Shown here: positions 1-10,803 of the stretch, one piece after another | Layout: each line of letters starts with the position of its first letter | Position numbering within the stretch: position 1 is the first letter of the stretch | Assembly (NCBI GenBank): GCA_021442155.1 | Contig: CM038214.1 | Coordinates: 315,301,001 to 315,365,000, forward strand | Reading direction: 5' to 3' | Length of the DNA: 64,000 nt | Origin: Cymbidium sinense | Lineage: Eukaryota > Streptophyta > Magnoliopsida > Asparagales > Orchidaceae | The notes under the pieces: model-generated | The model's input: the letters and a program-made list of their open reading frames with translations, nothing else | What the model was told of the DNA's origin: nothing | The model's database searches: none | Program-made: the position numbers and the translations under genes

Positions 1-2107
1 TTTATTTGATTTTATTTTATTTAGTTGGTTTTTTTATTTCATTTTATTTTATTGTAGATTTTGGGTTGGTTTTGGTTGGTAGTGGCTCAGGTTTGGATTA
101 GGGTTTTTAGGTCAGGTTTGGGCTAGGTAGAGTTGTGGTGGGTAGTATTAGGGTCAGGATTTAGGTTTGTGGTTTAGTTAGATTAGTTTTAAAAAAAAAA
201 GTAAACTAGTTTATGTTTTATTTAGTTTATTTTTCATTTATTTTAATTTATTTTATTTTTATTTTTTTATGTTTATTTTATTTTTTATTTAATAGTTTAT
301 TTATTTAGTTTTTTTTTATCTATTTTAGGTTTAGTATAGTTATGTTTATTTTAGTTTATTTTATTTTATTTTTTTATTTTTATTTTAGGTTTATTTTTAT
401 TTTTAGGTTTATGTTTTTTTAGGTTTTTGTTTTATTTTTAAGGTTTAGGTTTTAGTTTTTATTTTATGGTTATGTTTAGGTTTAACTTTTTAGTTTAGTT
501 TTAGGTTTATTTTTTTTTATTTTTTTTTATTTGTTTGCTTTAGTTTTAGTTTATTTAAGTTTAGGTTTAGGTTATTTCTTTTTTAACTTAGTTTAGGTTT
601 ATTTTATTTTGTTTATTTTATTTTTATTTTAAGATTATCTTTATTTTAGTTTATCTGGGTTTTATTTTTATTTATTTAGGTTTATTTTATTTAGTTTAGT
701 GGTTTTATATTATGTTAATTTGATTTAATTTTTATTTTATTATTTTAGGTCAGCTCAGTAGGTTTGGTTTTATTTTATTTTATTTAGGGTTTATTTAATT
801 ATTTATTTGTCTACCCAGTAGGGTCAGGTTTTGGCTCAGGGCTCATTTAGTGGTAGTGATTTGTGGGTCAGGTTTAGGGTAGGATGTGGCTCAGGTGGCC
901 CAGTATTAGGGCTAGGGTCTGTGTTGGTGTTTAAGATCTAGGTAGGGTTTTATCTGTTTATTTTATTTATTTTATTTTAAGAAGCAACAGTTTAGGATTA
1001 TTTAGTATTTTAATATTTTATTTATTTATTATTTTTTATTTTTTATTTATTTAGTTTATTTATTTTAGGTTTATTTTAAGTTTAGTTTTAGCTTTTTATT
1101 TTTTTAGTTAAGTTTTTTATTTTATTTTAGGTTTAGGATTTATTTTTTTTATTTTAAGTTTAGGTTTTTTATTTTATTTTTAGGTTTAAGTTAGGTTTTA
1201 TTTTAGGTTTATTTAGAATTATTTTTTTTAGTTTATTTAGTTTATTTTTTTATTTTATTTATTATGTTTAGTATATTTTAGTTTATTTACTAGGTTTTTG
1301 TTATTTATTTTTTGTTTAGTTTATCTAGTTTATTTAGTTTTATTTTGTTTATTTTAGGTTTATATTTTTTAGTTTTTATTTTCTTTTTAGATTTATTTTA
1401 TATAGGTTTTATTTAGTTTTATTTTATCTTATATTATTTTAGGTTTTTTTATTTTTAGTTTTGTTTAGGTTTTATTTATTTAATTAGTTTAGTTTTATTT
1501 ATTATTTCTTTTATGTTTAGGTTATTTTACATTTTGTTTAATTTTATTTTCCTTTCATTTGGTTTAGTATTTTAGTTTATGTTTTAGTTTTGGGGTTTCT
1601 TTTAGGGTTTAGGTCTAGGTTTTTACTTTGGTATTTTAGGTTTTATTTTTTTTTTTTGTTAGGTTTAGGTCTATTTTAGTTTATTTTATTCTTTAGTTTA
1701 GATTTAGGTTTTAGTTATTTTAGTTTAGTTTATCTTAGTTTAGTATAGGTTTATTTTATTTTATTTATTAGGTTTATTTTAGTTAGTTTTATTATATTTT
1801 ATTTTAGGTTTATTTTATTTTATAACGCTTAGTTTTATTTTATTTGGTTTTCATTTTAAGGATTATTTTATTTTTTTGTTTAGTTTATATTTTTTTATTT
1901 TAGTTTAGTTTTATCTTTATTTTATTTTACTTTTAGGTTTTAGGTTTAGGTTTTAGTTTAGGTTTCATTTTATTTTATTAAGTTTAAGTTTTATTTATTT
2001 TATTTTTTAGATTTTATTTAGTTTAGGTTTAAGTTTTTTAGGTTTTGTGGGTTAGGGTTGGGGTTTAGTAGAATTTTTTGTTGTTAGGGTTTAAGGTTTA
2101 GTGTTTA

Positions 2108-2139
2108 GGGTTTTAGGGTTTAGGGTGTAGGGTTTAGGG
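2108..2139 (+). repeat. Cleanest short TTTAGGG run; G-quadruplex-type motif
   Basis: Five GGG runs are separated by loops of 5, 4, 4 and 4 bases (TTTTA, TTTA, TGTA, TTTA). This is the plant telomere heptad with little decay and fits the usual G4 pattern. It sits just left of the LINE insertion point. Confidence 0.7.
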
Positions 2140-2140
2140 T

Positions 2141-2153
2141 TTAAGGTTAAGGG
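2141..2153. repeat. Possible left target-site duplication of LINE copy 1
   Basis: TTAAGGTTAAGGG here matches TTTAGGTTAAGGG at 10791-10803 with one mismatch. It lies directly next to the poly(T) that marks the element's 3' end. Because the surrounding DNA is itself a TTTAGGG-like repeat, a chance match is possible. Confidence 0.45.
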
Positions 2154-2154
2154 A

Positions 2155-2197
2155 TTTTTTTTTTTTTTTGGGGAACCCCATGTAGGGGAATTTTATT
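2155..2197 (-). promoter_or_regulatory. LINE 3' end: poly(A) tract, small hairpin and AATAAA signal
   Basis: The plus strand shows 15 T (2155-2169), then GGGGAACCCCATGTAGGGG, then TTTATT (2192-2197). On the sense strand this is an AATAAA signal about 22 bases before the poly(A) start, with CCCC/GGGG arms able to fold between them. Copy 2 keeps the AATAAA and most of the arm sequence. Confidence 0.75.
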
Positions 2198-5100
2198 GCC
2201 ACAAAAAGAGGGTTACAAGGTCCTTAAAGGGGATAAAAGAACCATTGCTCAAAGAGCTAATCAACCTAGGAGTAAATCCCCATCTTAGTACAACCAAAAG
2301 CAAAAGAAAATAATAGAGCAATCAAAAGATACAAATTGATTAACATAATAAGCTGGAAGATTAGGCCAATGCTCTCGGATGGAGAATGCACACTGAGCAA
2401 ACCTACAAGAGGATAATAGAGAAGCACCGCAAGAATGTAAAAGAGAAAAAGAGCGTAAGGTAATACGCAAAAAATGATAACTGAAAATTGCATAATCTGA
2501 GAATGATAGTAAAGAGTTGTGATAGAGAAGGCTCAGGCTTAGTCACACCAAGTTGGGGCAGATGCAAATATGAGCATCCAGACTTCAGCAGAAGGGTTAC
2601 ATCACAAGAGCTACTACCAAACCAAAAGGGAGTGAAATCATCACAACCATCATAGCCAACAAACCTGTATTGCATCCATTTGATAAAAGTCTTGATATCC
2701 TTAGTACCTGCAATTATAATCAAATAGGTAGATAGAGAATCAAAGAAAGTCAATGAGAAGGGGTTCCCATCCCGAAATAAGACTGATATAAGACACCATG
2801 TCAAAGAATGCCCATACAAGAAGTTCAGATACAACATTAAAAGAAGCTCACTATAAGACAACCCATTCGATAGATCATGATAGGTTTGAATATGAATTAA
2901 TTACATTAGTCTAACAATGGTAGGGAAAAGATAAGAGGCAAGAATTAAAATGGTCGGCCACAAAAGCCCATAAGTAGCAAACAACAAAATCAACACCACA
3001 TTGCCGCCTAGAATTAAGTAAGTCGCAAGAAACCAAAGTCAAACCCCTCCCCAATTGACCATGATGCATAAGTCGAAGGGGACAAAGAAGTTGGCCATAA
3101 AACCTCTCCATCGAGTAGACATTTCCATCATTAATCCAAGTAGGTAGAGCATAAAAATAGGTATCTGAAGAATCACAAAAAAACCATCAACAAACAAATA
3201 AAACCAATAACATAGACCCAAAATCTATAGCCAACCAGATGGAGCCAACATAGAGTCCTAAGAACCAAGAAAGCAAATATCCAAGACAAGAAACAACCAA
3301 GAGAACAAAAAAAAGAAGTTTTGCCATAAAGCCACCCATCCAGATAAACATTGCAATAGATACAAATTTAAGAACGAAGTTCGAGAAAATAGCAGTAGAT
3401 AACCACTGAATTAAGATGATATGCATATAATAAACCATTAAGGGGGTTCAAGGCAAAGTCCACCAAGCAATCAACAACTTTAATAGAGTTAGCAAAATAA
3501 ACCAAAACCCTGAGACAAGATGAAGAGTATTAATCCAGTCACCCAACAACCAAGGCTGATATCAAAAAGTCGCCAAGAGTCCACCCAAAAGCATAGTAAA
3601 GATCCAAATAATCGATGGAAATCACGTGGATCCGCCGAGCAGAACCAAGTGGAAAAATAGAAGCAGAAACACATAGCCTAATTGATAACAAAGAAATAGT
3701 CATAAAATCAAAAATAGAACATAATAATCACAAAGTCCACCACATCAAAGAGCCCTAAAGTCCAAAAGCCAATGATGGTAGCAAAAGGGTTCAAAGGATA
3801 ATAAAAAGAAAAAACCTTCCAGATAAAGCGATCAGGGTAGCAGTAAAACCTACAACCAGTAACAGAGAAGCCATTAAGGGAATCCAAACCTGCAAGGAAA
3901 TAATAAAATAGAACAAGAAATAATAAAATCTTGCTTGACAGGTTGGGGAAAAAAGGTTGTCAAAGACAAAGAAGATAACAAAATCACCTCACAAAAGATA
4001 AAGAACCCCAACAGCTTTGGATATAAGATAGTAACTGACCATCCAACAACCAAGAAATAAAAAAATAGCAAGTTGGGCATAAAACCAACCATTCAAATTA
4101 TACAATGCATAAGTAAATTCCCAGATAGTTAATGAAGTGTTCTAGCCAAGACTAGCTGAACCAAGAAATAAATAACAAAGAAGAGGAAAATAGCATCATC
4201 CCAATTGTTAGAAGACAAACATTATATTAAGGATGATCCAACAAGACAAGAATAGCCCAAATCCAAGACCATAGATTAAAATAAGATTAGCCTCTGAGTG
4301 AATCCGTAAATCCAACATTCATAGCTTAAAACAACACTACAATGATTGCAACCAGGGTAAGCCAATAAAAGAAGTGGGGCAACAAAGCCACCATAGTTCA
4401 AAAGAGTCTCATCAATGAGATCCTAGACAAAAGAGTAGGTTAAGAGAAATATCATCCTCGAGAAATCATACCAAAGTGAAAATTAATAAATAATTCCAAA
4501 CATAGGATAAGCCATTAAAGAGCAATGGAGCACAAAGAAACAGACCAGTAGCAAGACCCATAGCATCAAGAATATTGGAAATCAGGAAATAATTCCAAAT
4601 CTGCAGAGAAAGATTTTTAACCAGGATGTTGCATCTATTATTGTTACAGGATGTGAAGGTAAGGTTATGAAGCATAGGAGAGGCAGAAACAGCAAGACCC
4701 CAAAACCTCTTCATGCAGAAAAATAAAATAAAAGATAACTCCCAAAAATAAAAGGAAAACGTCAGCTCAAAGCTGGAGACAAAGAGAGTATCAGCAGCAG
4801 CCCAAGATCTAATAGGGGATACAAGCAGCATTTCAAAAGCCAGCCACCAATCATTATCAACTAAAATCCAACAACCTAACAATAAATCTTCAAAATAAAT
4901 ATTGCAAACAGCGTAATGAACACTAATATAATTCATAGAAACAACATAGGTAACTAAGATGCTCCAGGAAGTAATATCTTTGAGAAATAGCCGTAAGAAA
5001 TAATGGCGAGCTAAACCCATCATGATAAATATCTCCTCCAAAGAATGATTGTTATTAAACCAATAGTAAATGACACAGCTCAACAAAAAATTCCAATGTA

Positions 5101-5271
5101 GATATTAGTATGCACATAGCTCAACAACAAATGCCAAGCAAGGAGCCCAAAAATCAAGATAGCAAATAATATCGTGAAACATCCACAAAAGACCCAAAAA
5201 AGGAACAAAGCCATAAAGTAAAGAGGCATACAGTAAAAGGATGAATGGATAGTAAACATCAAAAAGGAAGA
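2198..5271 (-). repeat. LINE 3' non-coding region with degenerate ~230-290 bp modules
   Basis: The plus strand is A-rich and C-bearing, unlike the arrays beside it. Related blocks recur in which a run like CAAGACAAGAAACAACCAAG is followed by GCCATAAA, ACCACCCATTC and an ACATTGCAATAGAT-like segment, for example near 2860, 3095, 3330 and 4080. Long minus-strand frames here are rich in Leu, Phe, Trp and Cys and match no domain I know, so I read them as by-products of A-rich, stop-poor repeats. The same region makes up LINE copy 2, with a different number of modules. Confidence 0.65.
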
Positions 5272-5890
5272 TTAAGTTCTAAGATAAGGAAACCCAGAGT
5301 TGTCCAAGTTAACCAGCCCACACAAGTGTTTGGGTAAGGTGAGTTGATTAAAGCAGATGATACCATTGGATCAAGCACCCATATTGGCAAGGTAGTCAGC
5401 ACAAGCATTTCCTTCACATGACCAAACAGTGATGTTAAAATTTAGTTGGGAAAGAAGAGCTCTAGTTTGCTTGAGGAGGTAGTAATTCAGTCGCTCATCT
5501 TAGTGGAAGTCAAAAGATCAATCAGAACAACATCCACCTCAATCCAAATATTGAGCCATTTTGGAGCAAATCTCAAGAGCTTTGAAGACTTCCATAAGCT
5601 AAAATGGGACAAGTGGAAATAAGGGGATAAGCAAAAGCACATAGTATACCCTTAGAGTTCTAAAAATGCCACCACAACCGAGAGCCATTATGAGACGTGA
5701 GCCATCGATTGATTTTAATAATATGGTCAAGAGGTTTTTTCCAATAGACAATCTTGTCATTTCGACAGTAAGGTTGATCCGGCAAGTTAATGCCCAGTTT
5801 ATTGGCCACAAATTTACAACCTTTGAATTGTCTGTAATGAATGAGATTGGCTTTAAACAAGTCACAAATTTTGTTTTTAGTTCTAGCAAT
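5272..5890 (-). pseudogene. LINE ORF2, C-terminal RNase H domain (broken)
   Basis: RNase H removes the RNA strand of the RNA-DNA hybrid made in reverse transcription. The clearest sign is EGNACADYLAN near 5380-5410, the usual C-terminal motif of RNase H in plant LINEs, with the conserved Asp in ADYLAN. The frame then runs to a natural stop at 5272-5274, which sets the end of ORF2. Upstream parts are split between two minus frames. The region joins the zf-RVT part across a frameshift near 5890. Confidence 0.8.
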
Positions 5891-6620
5891 AATCCTGGTT
5901 CATAGGGATCCCATGTTTTGCATCATTACTCCATCCATATGAACCATAAGAGTGATAGCAATGATAACTTTAATGTGACCTTTAATAGTATTATCAAAAT
6001 AGATTTCAAGAAGTTGATATAAAGTAAGAGAGCCATTGAAATTGAGAGTGTTAAAAAGATCATCATACCAAATCCAAAGTTTAGAAGCAATGACCCCATT
6101 AACAAAAAACATGATTAACATTCTCAATATGGAAACAACATTGACATTTAGAGGGTAAATGGAACCCTTTACCCCACAACAAGGAATCAACAGGGATAAA
6201 ATTTTAGAATATGCCAAGAATAGAATAAGAAGTAGGATATTGTTATTCCAAAGTTTAGAGAATACATAAGAGGAATCATGAGTATCTTTAATGTGGAGCC
6301 ACACATTTTGAGGTTGAAATCACCATTATGAGAGAGCTTAAAGAGAATCATCTTGATTGTGTGGAGTGATAGGAATAGTAGTAACCATATTCAAGAAAGT
6401 AAAAGGGATAAAATCAGCAAGCTTTACTATTGTTCCACTTATTGTTATGCCGTAAAGAGTTTACTCTAATAGCGAAAAGTGGAATGGGTGGAGAGTAAGT
6501 CATCAATGGATCCACATCCACTCCGCTATCTTGCCAAAAGAAAGAGGTTAATGCCCCAAAAATTAAGGATTCTGCATCCCATTTGACGAACAAAGTCTTT
6601 TCCACAATGTGAGAGTCACC
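5891..6620 (-). pseudogene. LINE ORF2, zf-RVT zinc-finger region (broken)
   Basis: Near 6103-6158 one minus frame reads KCQCCFHIENVNHVF, which follows the C-x2-C ... H pattern of the zf-RVT domain found between RT and RNase H in plant LINEs. The last cysteine region is unclear because of frame changes. A second open piece at 6414-6605 probably belongs to the thumb/linker. Confidence 0.65.
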
Positions 6621-8110
6621 CGCTTAAAGGGACAAATGAGGGGGTGCTTACCCTGGCAGTATTTAGCAGTCATGAAATTAGCCCAAAGACTATGATTACT
6701 CCTAAAATTCCACCAGTTTATAGGAAAAGGCATTGATAGCTTCTTTTATGGATTTACAACCAAGACCACCTTCAAAAGTGCCACAACTTTTAAACCAAGA
6801 GGTCCAAAGGTGCATTTTTTAAGAGGTATTGAGCCCGTAAAAATTTATTTAAGAGACGATCAATTCTGTTGATGCTAGAAATGGTCGGACAATGGTTTGG
6901 ATGAGATATAAAGGCATGGAATTAAGAGTGCTCTTAATCAAGGTTAGCCTACCACCAAAAGAGAGTAAATGAAATTCCCAAATTGAAATTTTATTAGAAA
7001 TTTTCTGAATAAGGTCATCAAAAAGATGAGATCTTTTCTGACCTTTAAAAAGCGGAGCCCCGAGATAATTAATGGGAAGTTGACTTTGCTTAAAATTAGT
7101 AATTCTAGAGATTTGAGTCTATTGGTAGGAATCTTAGCGAGGGAATAAAACAACATTTTCTTTCATTAAGGAAGAGACCACTAACTTTGCCAAAATCATT
7201 TAAGAGATTCTTAATAGTTTTAACATGTTTGAAGGGAGGCATTGCAAAAAAAGATTATAAAATCATCAAAGAAAGCTAAGATGAGAAACAGGAAACCACC
7301 ATGAGTTTTAAAACCATGTTAGTTTTAATGAAAAGATCATTGAGGCTTTCAAAAGATATTCAACAAAGAATGATAAAAAAGAAGGAGAAAGAGGGTCACC
7401 TTGACGCAAACCATGGCTCGAAGAAAAGAAACCAAGGGACTCACCATTTAAGATAATAGAAAACCATACATTAGTGATACAACTTTTATAAGTCGATAAA
7501 ATTATCGAGAAACCAAACAAATGTAAGATTTGAAAGAGAAATCCCATGAGAGGTTGTCAAAGTTTGTAGATGTCCATTGAAGCATATATTACCCTCCTCG
7601 AAGAAACACATCAATGTCATGAACCACTCTTGGCGAGAAGAATATTATCAGATATGGCTCTATTTTTTAATGAAACCGGTTTGGTTAGGGAGATGATTTT
7701 ATGGGCGAGGCTAATCCTATTATTAATTAATTTAGCAATGAGTTTTGGAAAAGGTATAAAGATATAGGTCTAAAATCACAAGATTCGGGATTGATGGTTT
7801 TGGGAATAAGGACAATAGAAGTACTTGAAAAATATGGGAATAGAGCGCCATCAAAGAAATCAATAACAATAAACAAGATCAGATTTAATAAAAGGCCAAC
7901 AATCTTTGAAAGAAATGAGTCATTAAAACCATCGGGGCAACAAGAATCAGTGTTCATGCTATTGAGTACTACTAATCTCGCTTCGAGGATGCATAGTGAG
8001 CAAATGGTTATCCTCATTGCTAATCATAGAAAGGGATAAGATGGGTGTTGGAGGTTTCTAACGAAGGATTAGAATTTAATAAATTTTGAAAGTGATGTAT
8101 GAGATTCCTT
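6621..8110 (-). pseudogene. LINE ORF2, reverse transcriptase domain (broken)
   Basis: Non-LTR RT motifs appear in order on minus. VLIPKTINPESCDFRPISL at about 7740-7880 is the start of the fingers. NGESLGFFSSSHGLRQGDPLSP at about 7383-7460 is the palm, with the family-defining GLRQGDPLSP. LAFFDDFII lies at about 7253-7279. The catalytic DD pair (7262-7267) is kept but the usual A before it is F. At least three frame changes separate the blocks, so this is a fossil. Confidence 0.85.
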
Positions 8111-8499
8111 AATTTCATTATCAGTTATCACCATCATTAGGGTTCTTAATTTTCTTAATCGAGTTTAGAGCTTTCGTTTATTGCAAATAGCATGGAAATA
8201 CCTAGTGTTTACATGTCATCGAATATGTTTGCTAGCGACTTTTTGACACCAATAGGTTTCCTCCATATTTTGGTAATTAATCAAACTATCTTTGGCAATG
8301 CTCAACTCATTCTTTGGGGTCGGTTAGATAGCCTCTTCAAGAGAACAAACCACTTGTTCCATAGCTTTAAGATTGGTAAAAGATTTTTAAAATATGCTTG
8401 TTCCACCAATTGAGGTTTTGTTTAAGCCTCTTGAGCTTAAGCAAAAGCAATCATGCCTTTAACAATTATCCGGGTGAGGAGCCATCAATTAGTGAAAAC

Positions 8500-9220
8500 A
8501 ACATTGGTGAAATCATCATGTTGGGTCCACATATTTTGAAATGAAAAGGGAGTAAGGATTAAGGGGAGGAGTTTTGATAGAGATCAAAAGAGGAGCATGA
8601 TCGCAAAGCTCGCTCAAATGTTCAATAGAAGTAAGAGGCCATTGATTGATCCAAAGAGAATTAAAGAGGGTCCTATCAAGACGCTGCCAAAGTAGAGTTA
8701 TGCCCTGTAATCGCACTCAAAACTAATGTCAATCGACAATCTAGGATCATATTAAAGAAGTCTTCCATGGAATGGAGGTTTGGAGAACATCCTCCCCTCC
8801 TTTCCGAAGAAGCAATGATAGTGTTGAAATCACCCCCAACCAACCAGGGTAGGTTAACTGAGGAGGTGAAGGTTCTTAGATGATTCCAAAGGATGTTCCT
8901 ACCGCTCTATTACAAGAAGCATAGATAAAGGAGCCAAAAGCTGAAAACTCACCTAATGAGATTTTGACATTAACCAATTGATCAAGATCATCAATGATGG
9001 AAATGGTGATTGAAATATTCCAAAAACACCAACTTTTATTATTAAGATTGAAGAAGAAATTTTGAAATCCAAGCGATCTAGCAACATACAATCTTGGAAG
9101 AGTTAATGAAAGGCTCAATAATAACAAGAAGTTTGATGTTATGAGTACGAGGCTCCTAACATGCAGAAGGAGTGTCCCACAACCCCAGATATTCCAAATA
9201 AGAAAATTGATCATAATAAA
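8500..9220 (-). pseudogene. LINE ORF2, AP-like endonuclease domain (broken)
   Basis: The N-terminus reads MINFLIWNIWGCG (9214 downwards), matching the W-N-I/C-R-G start of plant LINE endonuclease-exonuclease-phosphatase domains. The C-terminal part at 8516-8716 has RLDRTLFN and later LCDHAPLLI, equivalent to the conserved RLDR and SDHxPL motifs with the catalytic Asp-His kept. This enzyme nicks the target DNA, usually at TTTT/A-like sites. The interval between the two parts is frame-shifted. Confidence 0.8.
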
Positions 9221-9559
9221 AAATCCAAAAAAGAAAAGATAAAGAAAGAAAAGGGGAGGACATAATTATTTGTGAGGTGTAAGAGAAGAACGGGTGGTTC
9301 TAGTGAAGTTATTATTAGTCATTTTGGCTTTATAAGATTTTTTTAATAACAATTTGGAAAGGTCTATCAATCCAAAGTATCTCCATCAAAAAAGGGATTG
9401 GTTTTGGTATCCAATAGAGCAAGACGTCCAATGTTTTAGTAGTGGTGATTTCTCCTTCTTCAATATCGATAGAATGAGAAATTTGGATAGGTATCACTCA
9501 GAGAAGTAGAAGGAGGTTCTTGCACCATTAATAGTACAAATAATATTTTCATTGCCATG

Positions 9560-10640
9560 ATGCATATTCAGATTGTGGTCCACACCAAAGGATCACATTA
9601 TTTTGATCCAATATAAGCTTTCCATTCATTGTCATTAAGATTCAAATGAAGCAAAGGTTTGTCATGAGAAGCCAAATTATTGCAAGTAGGAGTAGTGCTA
9701 GGTAAGTTATCATTAGTTTCGCACACCTCAATAGTAGTATTTATACCAAGGTCAGATTGTTTTTCATTAGACAAATCAAGAAGTAAAGGTAAGTGTAGAG
9801 GATGAAATCCATTATGAGTAACTTTAGGCACATAAGCTAACTTATTGGTTTTCCCAATTCCAAGAGAGGTATTAGTGTCTGTGATATATTCTTTTAAGGT
9901 TAGGGTGTAACACCATCATTGAGTGATCATGGCCATGGATCTTACAATAAGAGCAAAAGACTGGGAAATTTTCAAATTCAACTTTCTGGTTATATCCGAA
10001 TTTTTTTGAACCAATCCAAACTTCTTTGGGGTATTTTTTGGTAATGTCAATCTCAACCAAGATGCGTGCAATAGATGGTCGAGATCTAGTGGCAGTGGCT
10101 TGATCAATTTGAAGGGGTCTATCAAATAGAGCCCCAACCGCAAACAAAACTTGGTGAGTAACATAGTGAATTTTCATGTTGGGAAAAGCAAGCCATAGAG
10201 GGACAAAAGGGGATTCTTCTTTGACATCAAAGAGGGTGACCATTTCAAGAGCATTTGACAATTATACACAAAATAGATGAGCAAAGACGAGAATAATCTA
10301 AATTATTTGATAACTGAATGAGGATATGTCAAGGATTAATCAGCCCAATGGTGAAGACTCCTGAAAGCTTTAAGCTATGGAAGAAAGATCTGATATTATC
10401 TAGAGCAGGGTGCCGTAAAGAGATTTACCAACCAAAGAGAATTCAAAAGGCTTAGCTAATTTCTCCATATCCTGGTCAGAACACATGACAGCCGACAATC
10501 CATGAAAAGAGGTTGAAATTAAGTTAACAGGCATTAGAGGGGATCTTACGAAAGAGCATCCTTAAAGGCCAGAACATTAACCATGCAATGATCCGAATAC
10601 CTTTAGTGGAGGTTAAAGCGGCATCAGAGTGATGAGTTTG
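9560..10640 (-). pseudogene. LINE ORF1, DUF4283-like protein with zinc knuckle (broken)
   Basis: From about 10460 downwards the minus frame gives FSLVGKSLYG, then DNIRSFFHSLKLSGVFTIG and HILIQLSN, the DUF4283 pattern of plant LINE and copia-like ORF1 proteins. The frame changes near 10261, then continues with QIDQATATRSRPSIARI and a knuckle CSYCKIHGHDHSM. That is a C-x2-C-x3-GH type in which the last Cys is lost. The protein would bind element RNA and help nuclear import. A tail at 9598-9831 is open but low in recognisable motifs. Confidence 0.8.
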
Positions 10641-10790
10641 TTGAGAGACATGCCTCCGCCATTGAATGTTTGCTAGAATCACATAAGCAACCAAAAGAAG
10701 CAAACAAGCAAGAAACAGATAACGATCAGGTTCAAAATGCCCAAACCGCAGAGAATTGCATAGAACATAAAATCGAGAGGAGGAAAGAGT
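10641..10790 (-). other. LINE 5' end / possible 5' UTR
   Basis: This non-array sequence lies between the first ORF1 residues I can recognise and the return of TTTAGG repeats. I saw no clear promoter motif. It marks the 5' boundary of copy 1. Confidence 0.5.
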
Positions 10791-10803
10791 TTTAGGTTAA
10801 GGG
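10791..10803. repeat. Possible right target-site duplication of LINE copy 1
   Basis: TTTAGGTTAAGGG, the partner of 2141-2153 with one mismatch. The shared core is AGGTTAAGGG (10794-10803). Confidence 0.45.

Larger units (their letters stand above)
1..2153 (+). repeat. Degenerate telomere-like T/G-rich array, block I
   Basis: The plus strand is almost free of C and is built from TTTAGG, TTTAGGG, TTTATTTTAG and ATTTT words. It is cleanest at the right end, where TTTAGGG heptads appear. A junction motif (A-run then GTAAACTAG) lies at about 187-225. A GC-richer island with GGCTCAGGGCTCA lies at about 825-935. The few open frames are low-complexity shadows and there is no gene. It resembles decayed interstitial or subtelomeric TTTAGGG DNA; origin by decay of true telomere repeats is inference. 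Confidence 0.8.
2154..10790 (-). mobile_element. L1-type LINE retrotransposon, near full length, decayed
   Basis: Read on minus, the order is 5' region, ORF1 (DUF4283-like plus zinc knuckle), ORF2 (endonuclease, reverse transcriptase, zf-RVT finger, RNase H), a 3 kb non-coding 3' region, AATAAA and a 15-base poly(A). This is the domain order of plant L1 LINEs with a C-terminal RNase H. At about 8.6 kb it is longer than most plant L1s, mainly because of the 3' region. Frameshifts and stops break every domain, so it cannot make protein. It interrupts telomere-like array on both sides, and a second 3' copy lies at 29538-32352. Confidence 0.9.

Noticed and set aside
3187..3438. Small hydrophobic frames repeated along both LINE 3' regions (also 31034-31237)
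   Set aside because: They follow the DNA module and not a protein pattern; frames shift between modules.
4466..5086. 206-codon open frame on minus, rich in Trp, Cys, Leu and Phe, looking like a membrane protein
   Set aside because: It lies in the non-coding LINE 3' region whose A-rich plus strand is poor in stops on minus. There is no known domain, and neighbouring frames look alike.
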